Assembly (NCBI GenBank): GCA_013306675.1
Contig: JABLUY010000118.1
Coordinates: 1 to 64,000 of the forward strand
Source of the DNA: Thraustochytrium sp. TN22
Lineage: Eukaryota > Sar > Bigyra > Thraustochytrida > Thraustochytriidae
Length of the DNA: 64,000 bases
Direction: 5' to 3'
Each line of letters begins with the position of its first letter. Position 1 is the first letter of the stretch. Position numbers and translations under genes: made by a program. Positions 20,037-30,438 of this stretch are shown piece by piece. Below the pieces are notes generated by a model. That model ran no database searches. It was not told the origin of the DNA and saw only the letters and a list, made by a program, of their open reading frames with translations.

Positions 20037-21758
20037 GCTGCCCTGCCTCCTCTCCCTCCCCGCGCGCGCCTCGGCGAGCTCCGCGCGCGCGCCTGCGCCC
20101 TGGCCTGCTGCGCCGCCCGCGCGCCTCCCTGGCCTGGCCTAGCCTGGCCTGGCCTGGGCTGCCCCGCCTGTCCGCTCGCCCGGCCCGCCGGGGCTGCCGC
20201 GCTCGCTGCTCGCGGCCGGCGGCGTGCCGCTCTGGCCGGGGCGGCGCGAGGCTCGTCTGCCGCGCCGCGCCGCGCCGCCGCGCCGCGCCGCGCCCTGCGC
20301 GCCTCCCTCCCTCTCCCGCTCCCGCTCTCTTCCTCCTTCCCAGCCTTGCCGACTCGGGCTCAGCGTCTGCTCACTTGCGCGGGCGACCTGCCCACTTGGC
20401 GCCCCGCGGAGCCGCACTGCCGCGCGCGAGAGCCGCACTTGCGCCGCGCCGCGCAAGTCGCCCACTCGCGCGCGGAGCTGTGCACGCGCCGCGGGGCTCG
20501 CCGGCCGCCTTTCCGCGCCCTTGCGGCCCTTGCGCGCCAACTTGCGCCGCGCCGCGCCCGACTTGCGCGCGCCCGCTTCGCGCACTTGCGGCGCTGCGCC
20601 AAGCGCGGCCGGCGATACCTTCCCGGGCGCGTGTGCCGCGGGGATCCGCCGCCACTGGGCTGGTGCCCGGGGGAGTGCGGGGCGCCGAGGGCGCGTGCCG
20701 CGACCGAGGAGGCGCCGCAGCGGGGGGTCTTGAGCGGGGGTGCGGGGGGGGTGGAGGATTTGCCGTCACTGGGGCTGTGGGATACATCCGAGGCGCCTTA
20801 TACTAGACCAGGCGGAGCAGGCGTGGCTGCCTTCGCGAGCCTTCGCGTAAGGGGGGTACGAAGATGCAAGTATGAGGTTGCTGTAAGTACCGCTGTGGTT
20901 TCCTGGCACGAGGCACGGCGAGCAGGAGCTCGGAGGGCCGGAAGCGCCGCCGTGCTGCCCGTAATGAACTTAACGTTAGTTGCATCAGTCTGATTCGGAC
21001 TCGGACTTGGCCGGGACTCACCGTCAGCCAGTCAGACTCGGACTCGGACCCGAACTCGAACTCGGAGCCACCACCTTTTTTTTTTGCCACAGTTTGCGGT
21101 GCCGCTAAACTTCGCCACGCTTCGCCAGTGGCAGCTTTAGCAATCTTTACTGGGCTCGCTTCGCTTGGAGGCTGTGGCCGCCGGCCCGCCCCAGGGCCGC
21201 TCAGCACTGCACACAGCCTGCGCTGCGGCGCTGGCGTCGAAGCGTCCCGGCGCCAGTTGGACACAGTGGCACTGCTGCGGCGCCGCACTGGCAGCAGTGA
21301 CAGCACTGCTGTGGCCGGTAAGTTTTTGGAGCGCTAGCTGGCAGCGGCCAAGTACAGGCTGGCACAACTTGTTCACAGTCAGAAGTTGAGGTGGAGCGGC
21401 ACTGTAGCCACTGCAGTGCCAGGCAGTGTCAGTGAGCGGCCGCGGCGGCGGCCGCCGCCGCGCGCCGCGCGCGGTCAGACAGAACCCCAGCCTGGCTCCG
21501 GCGGCTGGCCACGGGCGGTGCACGAGGGCGGCGCGGGAGGGCAGGCGGAGCGCCCGGGCCGGCGCAGCGTGGCGCAGTCGAGCGGCAGCAGCGGCGGCAG
21601 CAGCGAGTCGAGTCGAGTCGAGTCGAGGCGGTGGCGGGTAGGAGGTGGCGGGCGGGTGGGGGCCTGCGGCCGCCGTCGTCATCCGTAGCGGCTTGCAGGC
21701 GCACCGCACCTCACCGCACAGCACCTCGCCGCACCGCGCGCGCGCGCGAGCGAGCGAG
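20037..21758. promoter_or_regulatory. 1.7 kb GC-rich divergent region (Rho/Rac and desaturase 5' flanks)
   Basis: Extremely GC-rich, with repeats of GCCTGG near 20130-20160 and CGCCGCGC runs. Near 20990-21070 are repeated GACTCGGACT words, and at 21240-21440 a cluster of CAGTG/CACTG words upstream of the desaturase. (GTCGA)n occurs at ~21606-21628. No gene is seen; long open frames here are composition artefacts. Confidence 0.4.
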
Positions 21759-23357
21759 ATGAACGCGACGGAGGCCGGCGCCGAGGCGCTGGTGGCGGGC
21801 ATGACGCTGCAGCAGGGCGTCCCGCTGGCTGTCATGCTGACGGTCTGCTTCGCGTCCCTGCTGGGCCAGATGTTTGTGTTTAGGCAGGCCGACGTGGGCG
21901 AGTACAAGACGCGCGAGCCCAAGTCGCCGGGAGAGGGCATGGTGTGGCGCGAGGAGCTGGGCAAGGCCGTGGCGCGGCCGGCTGAGGCGCCCGTGTACGC
22001 CAAGAAGCGCGAGCAGCTGGGCGGCAAGACGTACTCGTGGGAGGAGATCAAGAAGCACGGCGCGCGTGACGACCTGTGGATCGTGGTGGAGGGCAAGGTG
22101 TTCGACGTGACGCCCTTCGTGGAGCGCCACCCGGGCGGCTGGCGGCCCGTGGTGCACACGAGTGGCAAGGACGGCACGGACGCCTTCAACGCCTTCCACC
22201 CCGCCGCCGTGCTGGAGCGGTGGATGCCGCAGTACTACATTGGCGATGTGGAAAAGTACGAGGTCTCGGACTTGGTGCGCGACTTTCGCGCCATCCACCA
22301 GGACCTACTGGCGCGCGGCTATTTTGAGAACACGAGCACGTACTACTTCTTCAAGTACATTTGGTTCGCCTCGCTCTTCGCGCCGGCGCTCTACCTGGTG
22401 CTGGCCTTTGAGAGCCCCGTGGCGCACTTTTTCTCGGCGTGCTTCATGGCGCTCTTTTGGCAGCAGATCGCCTTCTTGGGCCACGACGCCGGCCACAACG
22501 CCGTGACGCACTACCGCGAGCGCGACCTCTTCTGGGCCGGCTTCATCGGCGACGCCATCGGCGGCGTAGGCCTCAGCTGGTGGAAGCTTTCGCACAACAC
22601 GCACCACTGCGTGTGCAACAGCGTGGAGAACGACCCGGACATTCAGCACCTGCCTTTTCTGGCCATCACCAGTAAGCTCTTCAAGCGCTTCTACAGCACT
22701 TTCCACGACAAGTTCTTCGAGGCCGACATGATCTCGCGCTTCTTCGTCAGCTACCAGCACTACCTCTACTACCCGGTCATGATGCTGGCGCGCTTCAATC
22801 TGATTCTGCAGTCGTGGCTCACGCTGCTGTCCAAGGAGCGCATCGACTTCCGCTACTCGGAGATGCTCGCGCTCGCGCTCTTTTGGATTTGGTTTGGCGT
22901 CTTCGTCTCCACGCTGCCCTCGCACGAGCGCATCCCCTACGTCATGCTCTCCTACGCGCTTGCCGGAATTCTCCACGTGCAGATTTGCATCTCCCACTTT
23001 ATGATGGAGACCTTCCACGGCAAGAACACCGAGGAGTGGATCCGCCACCAGCTGCGAACCAGCCAGGACGTCACCTGCCCGCTCTACATGGACTGGTTTC
23101 ATGGCGGTTTGCAGTTCCAGATCGAGCACCACCTCTGGCCGCGCCTGCCGCGCCCCAACCTGCGCGTCGCGCGCGCGCGCCTCATCGAGCTCTGCGCCAA
23201 GTACGACCTCAACTACGTCGAGATGGACTTTATCGAGTCCAACAAACACCTCATCCGGACGCTGCGCAAGACTGCGCTCGAGGCGCGCAAGTACAAGTCG
23301 GGCGACGCTGGCTTCTTTCACTCGCCCATGTGGGAAAGCCTTCATTTGCGCGGCTAA
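21759..23357 (+). CDS. Cytochrome b5-fused front-end desaturase (sphingolipid delta-8 / acyl delta-6 type), 532 aa
   Basis: A short N-terminal hydrophobic segment is followed by a cytochrome b5 domain with the haem motif HPGG (residues ~127-130). Three His boxes follow: HDAGHN, HNTHH and QIEHH, where the Q for the first His of box three is the hallmark of front-end desaturases. The region after box two (NSVENDPDIQHLPF, SYQHYLYYPVMMLARFNLILQ) resembles plant and diatom sphingolipid delta-8 desaturases more than the delta-5/delta-4 acyl group. Substrate and regiospecificity cannot be fixed from sequence, but the protein should sit in the ER and take electrons through its own b5 domain. The start at 21759 was chosen because the upstream extension is GC-biased. 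A 37-bp tandem array follows the stop by ~15 bp. Confidence 0.88.
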   Translation: MNATEAGAEALVAGMTLQQGVPLAVMLTVCFASLLGQMFVFRQADVGEYKTREPKSPGEGMVWREELGKAVARPAEAPVYAKKREQLGGKTYSWEEIKKHGARDDLWIVVEGKVFDVTPFVERHPGGWRPVVHTSGKDGTDAFNAFHPAAVLERWMPQYYIGDVEKYEVSDLVRDFRAIHQDLLARGYFENTSTYYFFKYIWFASLFAPALYLVLAFESPVAHFFSACFMALFWQQIAFLGHDAGHNAVTHYRERDLFWAGFIGDAIGGVGLSWWKLSHNTHHCVCNSVENDPDIQHLPFLAITSKLFKRFYSTFHDKFFEADMISRFFVSYQHYLYYPVMMLARFNLILQSWLTLLSKERIDFRYSEMLALALFWIWFGVFVSTLPSHERIPYVMLSYALAGILHVQICISHFMMETFHGKNTEEWIRHQLRTSQDVTCPLYMDWFHGGLQFQIEHHLWPRLPRPNLRVARARLIELCAKYDLNYVEMDFIESNKHLIRTLRKTALEARKYKSGDAGFFHSPMWESLHLRG

Positions 23358-23373
23358 AAGATGTTGAGCAAGC

Positions 23374-23570
23374 GGAGCCGGGCGTGCGCGCACAAGGCTG
23401 AGCACGTTTTGGAGCCGGGCGTGCGCGCACAAGGCTGAGCACGTTTTGGAGCCGGGCGTGCGCACACAAGGCTGAGCACGTTTTGGAGCCGGGCGTGCGC
23501 GCACAAGGCTGAACACGTTTTGGAGCCGGGCGTGTGCGCACAAGGCTGAACACGTTTTGGAGCCGCGTGC
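23374..23570 (+). repeat. 37-bp tandem array (about 5.3 copies) in the desaturase 3' flank
   Basis: Units start at 23374, 23411, 23448, 23485, 23522 and a partial at 23559. Each begins GGAGCCGGGCGTGCGCGCAC and ends GAGCACGTTTT or GAACACGTTTT. Only one to three substitutions separate units, so the array is young. It starts 17 bases after the stop codon and is likely in the 3' UTR. Confidence 0.9.
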
Positions 23571-23619
23571 ATCCCGAGCGCGCCTGGCATGGCAAGGCAT
23601 GGGCTCTCATTGCCGACTC

Positions 23620-24390
23620 TAGCAAGCATGCAAGCAAGCAAGCAAGCTACTTAGCTAGCTAGGCTGGAGCAGCAAGCCAAGCTAGCTCCAGCTAGCTAGC
23701 TTGCTTGCTTGCCTGTGGTTTACTATGTGCACCAGGTTGCACCTCATGTGGCGCAAATGGGATAGCAGCGGGAGAAGAGACATTTAGAGCGAGAATCTGA
23801 CTATCTTACGCATGATGATGCGCAAGAGGCGAGTCAAAGAAAACCATTTGTGTGTATTTGCAAGGTTTGACTGCACTTGCACGCTTGCAAGGTTGCACGC
23901 TTGCAAGGCTGCACACTTGCAAGGTTGCACGCTTGCACGCAAGCGCAAGCAATGCGAAGGATACATGCATGCACATCTGAAGGCCTCTTGCAATGCGCAG
24001 CATCACGGAGATACCAAGTCCTCGCTTCTGATGGTGCGCAGCATCACGGAGAAGCCAAGTCTTTTCTTCTGACGGTTCAAGAGTCCATTAAGTCAAGCCA
24101 GCCCAATCATTGATGTACCACGGCATTGTCACACGAGCGAAGCGGGGTTGCGCGCATGCCGCAGATGCTTTGTCGCCCACAAGCCTTGACGGGCGGTGCC
24201 TTGTGGGGTCTACGGAGGTCCACCGCGGAATTCCTTTTCGTCGATCCTGTCTTGCGGCACAAGCGCACGGTGTGCGTTGACTCAAAAAAAAAGAAAAAGA
24301 ATTGGTTGTCGAATTGGGCGTAGCGAGTTGGGCGTGGCGAATTCGATGTGCAGGTTGCTTTGCTGCGTGTGGCTGCAATCGGGACTTCAC
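23620..24390. other. Intergenic stretch with hairpin and minisatellites
   Basis: About 23630-23712 is a GCAAGC/GCTAGC-rich imperfect palindrome: (GCAA)n and TAGCTAGCTAG on the left, GCTAGCTAGCTTGCTTGC on the right. About 23873-23942 holds four copies of a ~17-bp unit like GCACGCTTGCAAGGTT. About 23994-24076 is a ~41-bp direct duplication starting GCGCAGCATCACGGAGA. No gene is seen. Confidence 0.6.
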
Positions 24391-25065
24391 TTACTTGGCA
24401 GCCTTGAAGCGCTCCTCGACCTTGGACCAGTTGTAGATGTTCCAGGAGTTCTCAATGTACTCGGGGCGGCGGTTCTGCACGTCCCACCAGTAGGCGTGCT
24501 CCCAGACGTCAAGGCCGAGGAGAGGCTTGCAGCCGGTGGTGGAGCAGGGGTCCTGGTTGGCGGTGGTGACGATGCGCACAGCCTTCTCAGTGGGGTCCCA
24601 GGCGAGCCAGCACCAGCCGGAGCCCTGAACGCCGACGGCCTTGGCGGCGAACTCCTTCTTGAAGGCGTCAAAGCCGCCCCACTTGGACTGGATGGCGTTG
24701 CCGATCTCGCCCGAGGGCTCGCCGCCGCCGCCGCTGCTGGCCGGGGCGAGGTTCTCCCAGAAGAGGCAGTGGTTGACGTGGCCGCCGCCGTTGAACTTGA
24801 GCGGCGTCTGCAGCGCGATCATGGTGGCCATGTCGCCCTTCTCCTCGGCCTCGGCGTACTTCTCCAGGGTCGCGTTCAGGTTGGTCACGTACGCCTGGTG
24901 GTGCTTGGTGTGATGCACCTCCATGATCTTGGCGCTCACGTGCGGCTCGAGCGCGCCGTAGTCGTAGTCCAGGTCCGGCAGCTTGAAGCTGCCAGCCAGC
25001 GACGCGGCCGACAGCTGCCGCACGCCCGCGCGCGCCACCAGCATCTTGGACCCCCGGGCCAGCAT
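24391..25065 (-). CDS. SOD2: Mitochondrial manganese superoxide dismutase, 224 aa
   Basis: Converts superoxide to hydrogen peroxide and oxygen in the mitochondrial matrix. Metal ligands are all present: H51 (in HHTKHH), H99 (GGGHVNHCLFW), D186 and H190 (DVWEHAYW). Q147 in VQGSGW is the manganese-type outer-sphere residue; iron enzymes usually place Gln elsewhere. The first ~25 residues (MLARGSKMLVARAGVRQLSA) are basic and hydroxylated, as in a mitochondrial presequence, ahead of the conserved KLPDLDYDYGALEP. An in-frame Met at 25221 would add 52 residues with an EQEQEQ run. I prefer 25065 because the presequence starts there and the EQ run comes from a (TCTTGC)n tract in the leader. Length fits the family. 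Confidence 0.93.
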   Translation of the reverse strand: MLARGSKMLVARAGVRQLSAASLAGSFKLPDLDYDYGALEPHVSAKIMEVHHTKHHQAYVTNLNATLEKYAEAEEKGDMATMIALQTPLKFNGGGHVNHCLFWENLAPASSGGGGEPSGEIGNAIQSKWGGFDAFKKEFAAKAVGVQGSGWCWLAWDPTEKAVRIVTTANQDPCSTTGCKPLLGLDVWEHAYWWDVQNRRPEYIENSWNIYNWSKVEERFKAAK

Positions 25066-25221
25066 CTTGCCTTCTTTGCTCTCGCTCGCGCGCTCCGCTC
25101 CGCTCTGCTGCTGCTGCTCTTGCTCTTGCTCTTGCTCTTGCGCGTTCGGGCTCTGCCGCCGCACCGCCGCTGCAGCTGCGCCGCGCGGCCGCCTTGATTG
25201 AGTCAGCGGGCGAGGATCCAA

Positions 25222-26241
25222 CGCGGCGAAGCGCAGGCTGCCAGGAGGCCTAGGCCGGCGTAGGCCAGTCCTAGAGCTATGCTGCGCCAGCGCCTGTTAG
25301 ACCGCGGCCTATCCGGTCTGGCTGGGCCCGGGCTTTCCCGGTTTCGCCTGCCACGCCGAGCGGGGCGACCGAGAGCGCGGAAACGCGAGCATGGACGGCC
25401 ATGCCATGGGCATGAGCAGCACAGCGCCGCGACGCCTGGCGAGGTTTCGCTGGTGGCGTCGTGCACTTCCGCCAAGCAGGCAGCCGCGGCCGCGCCTTCG
25501 ATCGTTCTTCTGGGTGCGGTGTTGCGTTGGCAGGGGCCAAGCGGCGCAGCCGGCAGCCAACTTCAGTGTGAGTTCGCTGCGTGGCGTCTGCTCACGTGCC
25601 TGCTACAGAGGACTGGGAGTCCCGCAGGACGAATCACAGGGGGGTGCACACGGAAAATCCAGCAAGTTCGCGCTCGAAGTCCGCTGCAGCAGGCGCAGCG
25701 AGCTCGCGACGAACGACAGAGGCGACCGAGAGAGGCCTGTGAGAAGCGTTGTCGTGAGGCACAAGAGCACGCCGCGCCGGCCGCGAGCGAGCGCAGCGCA
25801 GCGCCGCGCAGCGCAGCGCAGCACAGCACAGCACAGCACAGCACAGCACAGCAGCGCGCACGCAGAAAATGCTTACTGACGAAGTGACTACAACGGCCGC
25901 GCGGCCGCGTGACGAGTCTGTTCGTCGCAAGCAGACCGTGTCCCAGTGACCACGGCGCTCAGCGCGCTGAGTCGCTGGCAGCCTGGCACCAGGCAGCGCC
26001 GGACTTGGAGCGTCGCGTCGCGTTCACAGCCAGCGAATTCGCCCTGCATTCGCAGTTCTCACAGCTGGCAGCCGGCAGCAGTTCGCACTCGCCACAATTC
26101 GCGTGCGCAGCTCGCAAACTCGCAACGCCTTGCACCGCCTTGCATTGCGTGGTAGTGCCTTGCACTGGTCTTTTTGCATCTGGAATTCGATCTTTGGGTT
26201 TTCTTTCTGACTGTCGGTGACTGAGAGGACAGGAAGCAAAG
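25222..26241. other. Intergenic ~1 kb with a CAGCA microsatellite
   Basis: Lies between MnSOD and the SAP30/SGF29 gene, both on the minus strand. About 25794-25856 is a GCGCAGC / CAGCA pentanucleotide run. No protein-like frame was found; the long plus-strand frames are composition artefacts. Confidence 0.45.
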
Positions 26242-27060
26242 TCAGGCGTTGACCTCGCTGAGGAGGACAACCTCCTCCGGGGAGACCTTGAGCACGCGAA
26301 TGTCACCCGAGTCATCACGGTCGTCGCCGTCGAAGCGCAGGCCGTACTCGACGACGCGCTTCTGACGCTCGACCTTGCGCGCGACGGTGGCCTCATAAAA
26401 GGAGGATGTCTTGGGATAGCGGGCGAGGACGCGCGTGCCCTTGTGGAAGGGGCGGCGCTGGTCCAGGTCCTCGTCGTTGGGGAGTAGGATGATGTCGTCA
26501 TGCGAGACCTCGAAGATCTCCTTCTCCTTGACCATCTCGTCGGCGTCCTCGACCTTGTAGAGACGCTTGCGCTTGACGAACTTGACGATGCGCGTGAGCA
26601 TCCAGTTGTCCTGCAGGCGGGCGGCCACGAGTCTGCCCTCGGGAAGGACTGCCGGCTTCTTGCGCTTGTTGGCGGGTGCGTCGAGCCCGACGTCTGAGGA
26701 CGTGCGCTTGAAGGGCCGCTGCGCGACCGAGGACGCCGTGGAGGTCGTGCGACTCGGCAAACCAGATGGTGGGAAGGATGCAGTGCCAGCGCCGGTGCTA
26801 GTGCTGGCGCCTGCGGCGCCGCTGGGGCCCGTCGCTCGCCGCACGCTCGCGTTCGGGTTCTGACAATAGTTCACAAAGGACCGCAGCACCTCGCCCTCGT
26901 TGATCTCATAGTGGCACAGGAAGTGCTGCGCGCACTTGGCCGCCAGCTCCGCGCGAGAGCTCGGCCGCGCGTCCACCTGGTAGAACCACGCGTACCGCTT
27001 CAGTGTCTGCGCGCGTAGTTTGCTCAGGTCGATGTGCAGGTCGCGCGGGTAGTCGTTCAT
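26242..27060 (-). CDS. SAP30-like N-terminus fused to SGF29-type tandem Tudor domain, 272 aa
   Basis: Residues ~8-68 (DLHIDLSKLRAQTLKRYAWF, QVDARPSSRAELAAKCAQHF) match the Sin3-binding domain of SAP30: DLSKL, a TLxRY core, an RP turn and an xELxxxxxxHF helix. A Ser/Thr/Pro linker with a basic NKRKK patch (possible NLS) follows. Residues ~140-268 match the SGF29 tandem Tudor (SGF29_C) domain: GRLVAARLQDNWMLTRIV, YKVEDADE, then FHKGTRVLARYPKTSSFYEA and YGLRFDGDDRDD. The aromatic positions that read H3K4me3 in SGF29 (the YPxTxxFY motif and the later Phe) are present. SAP30 belongs to Sin3/HDAC co-repressors and SGF29 to SAGA/ATAC. The fusion may recruit one of these to H3K4me3 chromatin. No stop or splice site separates the halves. 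Confidence 0.8.
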   Translation of the reverse strand: MNDYPRDLHIDLSKLRAQTLKRYAWFYQVDARPSSRAELAAKCAQHFLCHYEINEGEVLRSFVNYCQNPNASVRRATGPSGAAGASTSTGAGTASFPPSGLPSRTTSTASSVAQRPFKRTSSDVGLDAPANKRKKPAVLPEGRLVAARLQDNWMLTRIVKFVKRKRLYKVEDADEMVKEKEIFEVSHDDIILLPNDEDLDQRRPFHKGTRVLARYPKTSSFYEATVARKVERQKRVVEYGLRFDGDDRDDSGDIRVLKVSPEEVVLLSEVNA

Positions 27061-27682
27061 GGTGCCTGCCTACCTTGGTGCGCGAGCTCACGACCACAGC
27101 CACGGGGCTTGCCCTCCTCGCTTGGCCTTGGCTTGGCTTGGCGCGTGCCTCGCCTCGCCTCGCCTCACCACTCGCCGTCTGCCCGCCCGCCCGCTCGCTC
27201 GCCCGCTCGCTCGCCCGCCCACGCGCACGCGCGCACGCACGCTCGCTCGCTCGCTCGCTAGCCCTCGCCCTAGCAAAAAAAAGCAGCGGCCTGGGACTCC
27301 ACGGCGCAAGGTTCGTCCGCGGTCAGCGGCGCAGGCAGGCAGCCAGGCCTCCGCTGCGCGCGCGGCGCGCTGGTGCGCGCCGGGCGTGCCAGCGGGCAGG
27401 CGGGCCCTCGACCTCGTCCGGCCAGGCCCCGCTCGCGCCCGACCGCCCTCGCGCTCGCGCTCGCGCTCGCGCTCGCGCTCGGCCTCGCGCGCCGGCAGGC
27501 ACGCGATGCCCCGCCGCCGCCGCCTCCGCCCTCGCCGCCCGCCCCGCCACGTGCCAGCCAGCCGGCCGGCCGGCCCGCCGGGCCCGCGCCCTGGCCCGCG
27601 CGCCTGCCCGCCGCCGCGTCGCTGGCCCGCGCCCGCTCGCTCTCCCGCTCGGCGTCCGCTGCTCTTCTGCTGCCGCTGCCCG

Positions 27683-27730
<48 letters not shown>

Positions 27731-28308
27731 CCGCTGTCGCGGCGCCTCGCTCCTGGCGCCTCGCGCGTGCCTGCTGCCATCAACTCGAGGGCCCGCCAAG
27801 AAGGGCATGGACAGAGGGAGCAGGGCGTCCGGCGCCTTGTATGGAGCAGCCTACTCGTGGTAACGGCGGCGGGGCGGCCTGCGCGCGCCTGCGCCACTAG
27901 GCAGCGAGCGGCCTGCCTCTTCGACCAGCTGCCCTGCCTGCGTGCCTGCCAGTGCAGCCCGCCGTGGCGCGCAGGCGAGGCGGCCTCTGCAGCGCTTTCA
28001 AATTTGGCCTTGGCGCTTGGTGCGGGTTTACGATTTGGTCGTTGATGGACGAAGCGAATTTGAATTCCAAGTTCGACCCAAGTTCTGGTTCATAGTTGAA
28101 CGACACGGCCAAGACTGCTGTCGGCCACTGACTGGGATTGCAGACTTCAAGTTGGAGCGCCGCCGCGAAGCGAGTGACCGTCCGAGTCCGTCGTCCACAT
28201 CCATGACCAACTGCAGTGGCTTCTTGAGAGAAATGATCTGCCTGCCTGCCACTATCCTGCAGCTGCTGCAGGGCGGGCCGCTGCTGGGTTCTTGCGCTCT
28301 CGCTCTGC

Positions 28309-28350
<42 letters not shown>

Positions 28351-29076
28351 TCGTAGCGCCCGAGGCTCGCGAAGATCATCAGCCTGCACTGGCACTGCGC
28401 AGCCGTGGCCAACGCGGCTCGGCGTTGACCGTGAAGGCCCGTGAAGTAGTAGAAGTACTAAACCTTCCAGTGCCAAGGCGCGGCTGGCGCGGACCCCCAG
28501 TTGAGCGCCGCGGCGCGTTGGCGCGGTTGGCGGGAGGATAGCGCGTGTTAGTTTCGAATTTGGCGCTGTGGCCGCTGGCTAACTTCCTCGTTGAGTAACT
28601 AACCAACGAACTGGGGCTTGGAGCCAGGCGGCCTGAGCAGGCAGGCAGGCGCAAGCGGCGGCGTGACTCGGACTCGAACTCCGAGTCGGAGACGGCGGCG
28701 AGGGCGGGCCGGCGCACGCAAACGCCGAGGCCGGGTGCGCAGGCGGAGGAGCAGCGCGCGGCGCCGGCGGCAGGCGCAGCGGCGCAGCGGGCGAGCGCGC
28801 TGGCGAGCGAGCACTGCGAGCGGGCGAGCGAACGAGCGAGCGGCGGGCGAGCGAGCCGGCCTCGCTTGATCCGCGGCGCAGCCTACTCGCTAGCTAGCTC
28901 TTAGCTCTAGCTCGCTCGTAGCAGGCCTGCGAGCGAAGGGGGGCCCGACGCGAGGGGCAGCGAGCCGCGGGGCGCGAGCCGAGCGAAGTCAGCGCCCGCC
29001 AACCGGCTGGACGCCACTGCAAGCCACGCCACGCCACGCAACGCAGCAGCAGCAGCAGCAGCAGACCAGGACGAGG
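27061..29076. other. 2 kb GC-rich spacer with tetranucleotide repeats
   Basis: Holds the 5' flank of the minus-strand SAP30/SGF29 gene and of the plus-strand kinase. Repeats: (GCTC)n around 27190-27260, (CCTG)n at 27682-27732, (GCCA)n at 28311-28350, and GCTAGCTAGCTC near 28888. The long frames on both strands are mirror images of composition and are not called. Confidence 0.5.
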
Positions 29077-29710
29077 ATGGGCTGCACGAGCAGCAAGGAG
29101 GCCCCACCCGGCACCGCTGCGCACAACGTGACCAAGTTCAAGCACGAGGAGCAGGCGGCGTCGGCAGCTCCCAAGCAAAAGGCCGAGGCGGCTGCCAAGG
29201 CCACGGCCGCGGCGGACAGCACCGCCAAGGCGCACCTGGCGCCGACCGGGAGCGAGGCCGCGCCGCAGGTGGCGCTCAAGGCGCTCGAGGCCGCCAAGAT
29301 GAAGATGGAGGATCTCGTCGACAAGGAGCCCTTCCACAACGTGTACGACCTGGGCGAAGCGCTAGGCCGCGGCAACTACTCGGTGGTCCGCAAGGGCACG
29401 CGCAAGGGTGACCCCAGCGGCACCGTGTACGCGGTCAAGTGCATCAAGGAGAGCAAGCTCAACCACGAGGACCGCGAGGCGCTCAAGATCGAGACCGCCA
29501 TCCTCAGGGACATGGACAGCCCGCACATTGTCAAGCTCTTTGGCTTCTTCTACGAGAAGAGCGAGGGCCTCTTCTATATCGTCATGGAGTTCGTCGGAGG
29601 CGGCGAGCTCTTCGACCGCATCATTGCCAAGGAGTACTACTCCGAGGCCGATGCCCAGAAGCTCGTGCTCACCATCGCGCAGGCCATCAAGTACTGCCAC
29701 GACCGCGGCG

Positions 29711-29741
<31 letters not shown>

Positions 29742-30438
29742 TCTGCTCCTGTCCAAGGACGACGACGAGTCCATCAAGATCGCCGACTTCGGCTTCGCCA
29801 AGCAGTACGACACCTCCTCCGACGAGGCGCTCTCCACCTCCTGCGGCACCCCGGGCTACGTTGCGCCCGAGATCCTCAACGGCAACAAGTACGGCAAGGA
29901 GGTCGACATGTGGAGCTTCGGCGTCATCATCTACATCCTCCTCTGCGGCTACCCCCCCTTTCACCACGAAAACCAGCGCGAGCTCTTCAAGCAGATCCGC
30001 GCCGCCAACTTCAAGTTCGACGAGGAGTACTGGAGCGAGGTCTCCGACTCCGCCAAGGAGCTCGTCTCCAAGCTCCTCGTTGTCGACCGCGCCTCGCGCC
30101 TCGACATTGACCAGCTCCTCGCCCATCCCTGGCTCAACTCCCAGGCCAAGGACACCAACCTCACCGACACCCAGAACAAGATCAAGGAGACCATGGCCAA
30201 GCGCAAGCTCAAGGCCGCCGCCCACGCCATCATCCTCCAGCAGCGCCTCACGCGCATCACTGGCGCCTCCGCCTCCAACGACTCCAATGGCACGAGCGGC
30301 ACCCTCAGCGCCCCGCCCGCCGCCGACGATGCGCCGCCCCCTGCCGCGCCGCTCCCCTCTGCCAACGACGACAGCACCCCGCCGCCTGCCGTGCCCCTCT
30401 CTCCCTCCCAAGACGACGAAAAGGTCACCACCAACTAA
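29077..30438 (+). CDS. CaMK-family Ser/Thr protein kinase with N-myristoylation motif, 453 aa
   Basis: Starts MGCTSSKE, a textbook N-myristoylation signal (G2, S6) with a palmitoylatable C3, so it is probably membrane-anchored. The kinase domain spans ~90-350: GRGNYSVV (from 97), K121 in YAVKC, HRD with D216, DFG with D237, activation loop CGTPGYVAPE, and DMWSFGVIIYILLCGYPPF. This is the CaMK/CDPK branch. No EF-hands follow, so it is not a CDPK; the helix after the domain (ETMAKRKLKAAAHAIILQQRL) resembles a CaMK autoinhibitory/calmodulin-binding segment. The C-terminal ~70 residues are Pro/Ala/Ser-rich and disordered. The N-terminal 85 residues are Ala/Lys-rich. Intronless, and convergent with uS15m. 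Confidence 0.9.

Noticed and set aside
22305-23600. 431-codon minus-strand open frame opposite the desaturase
   Set aside because: Antisense shadow; its N-terminus is just the 37-bp array.
27088-27897. 269-codon minus frame and 328-codon plus frame in the spacer
   Set aside because: Both are Arg/Ala/Pro filler from GC-rich simple repeats and exclude each other.
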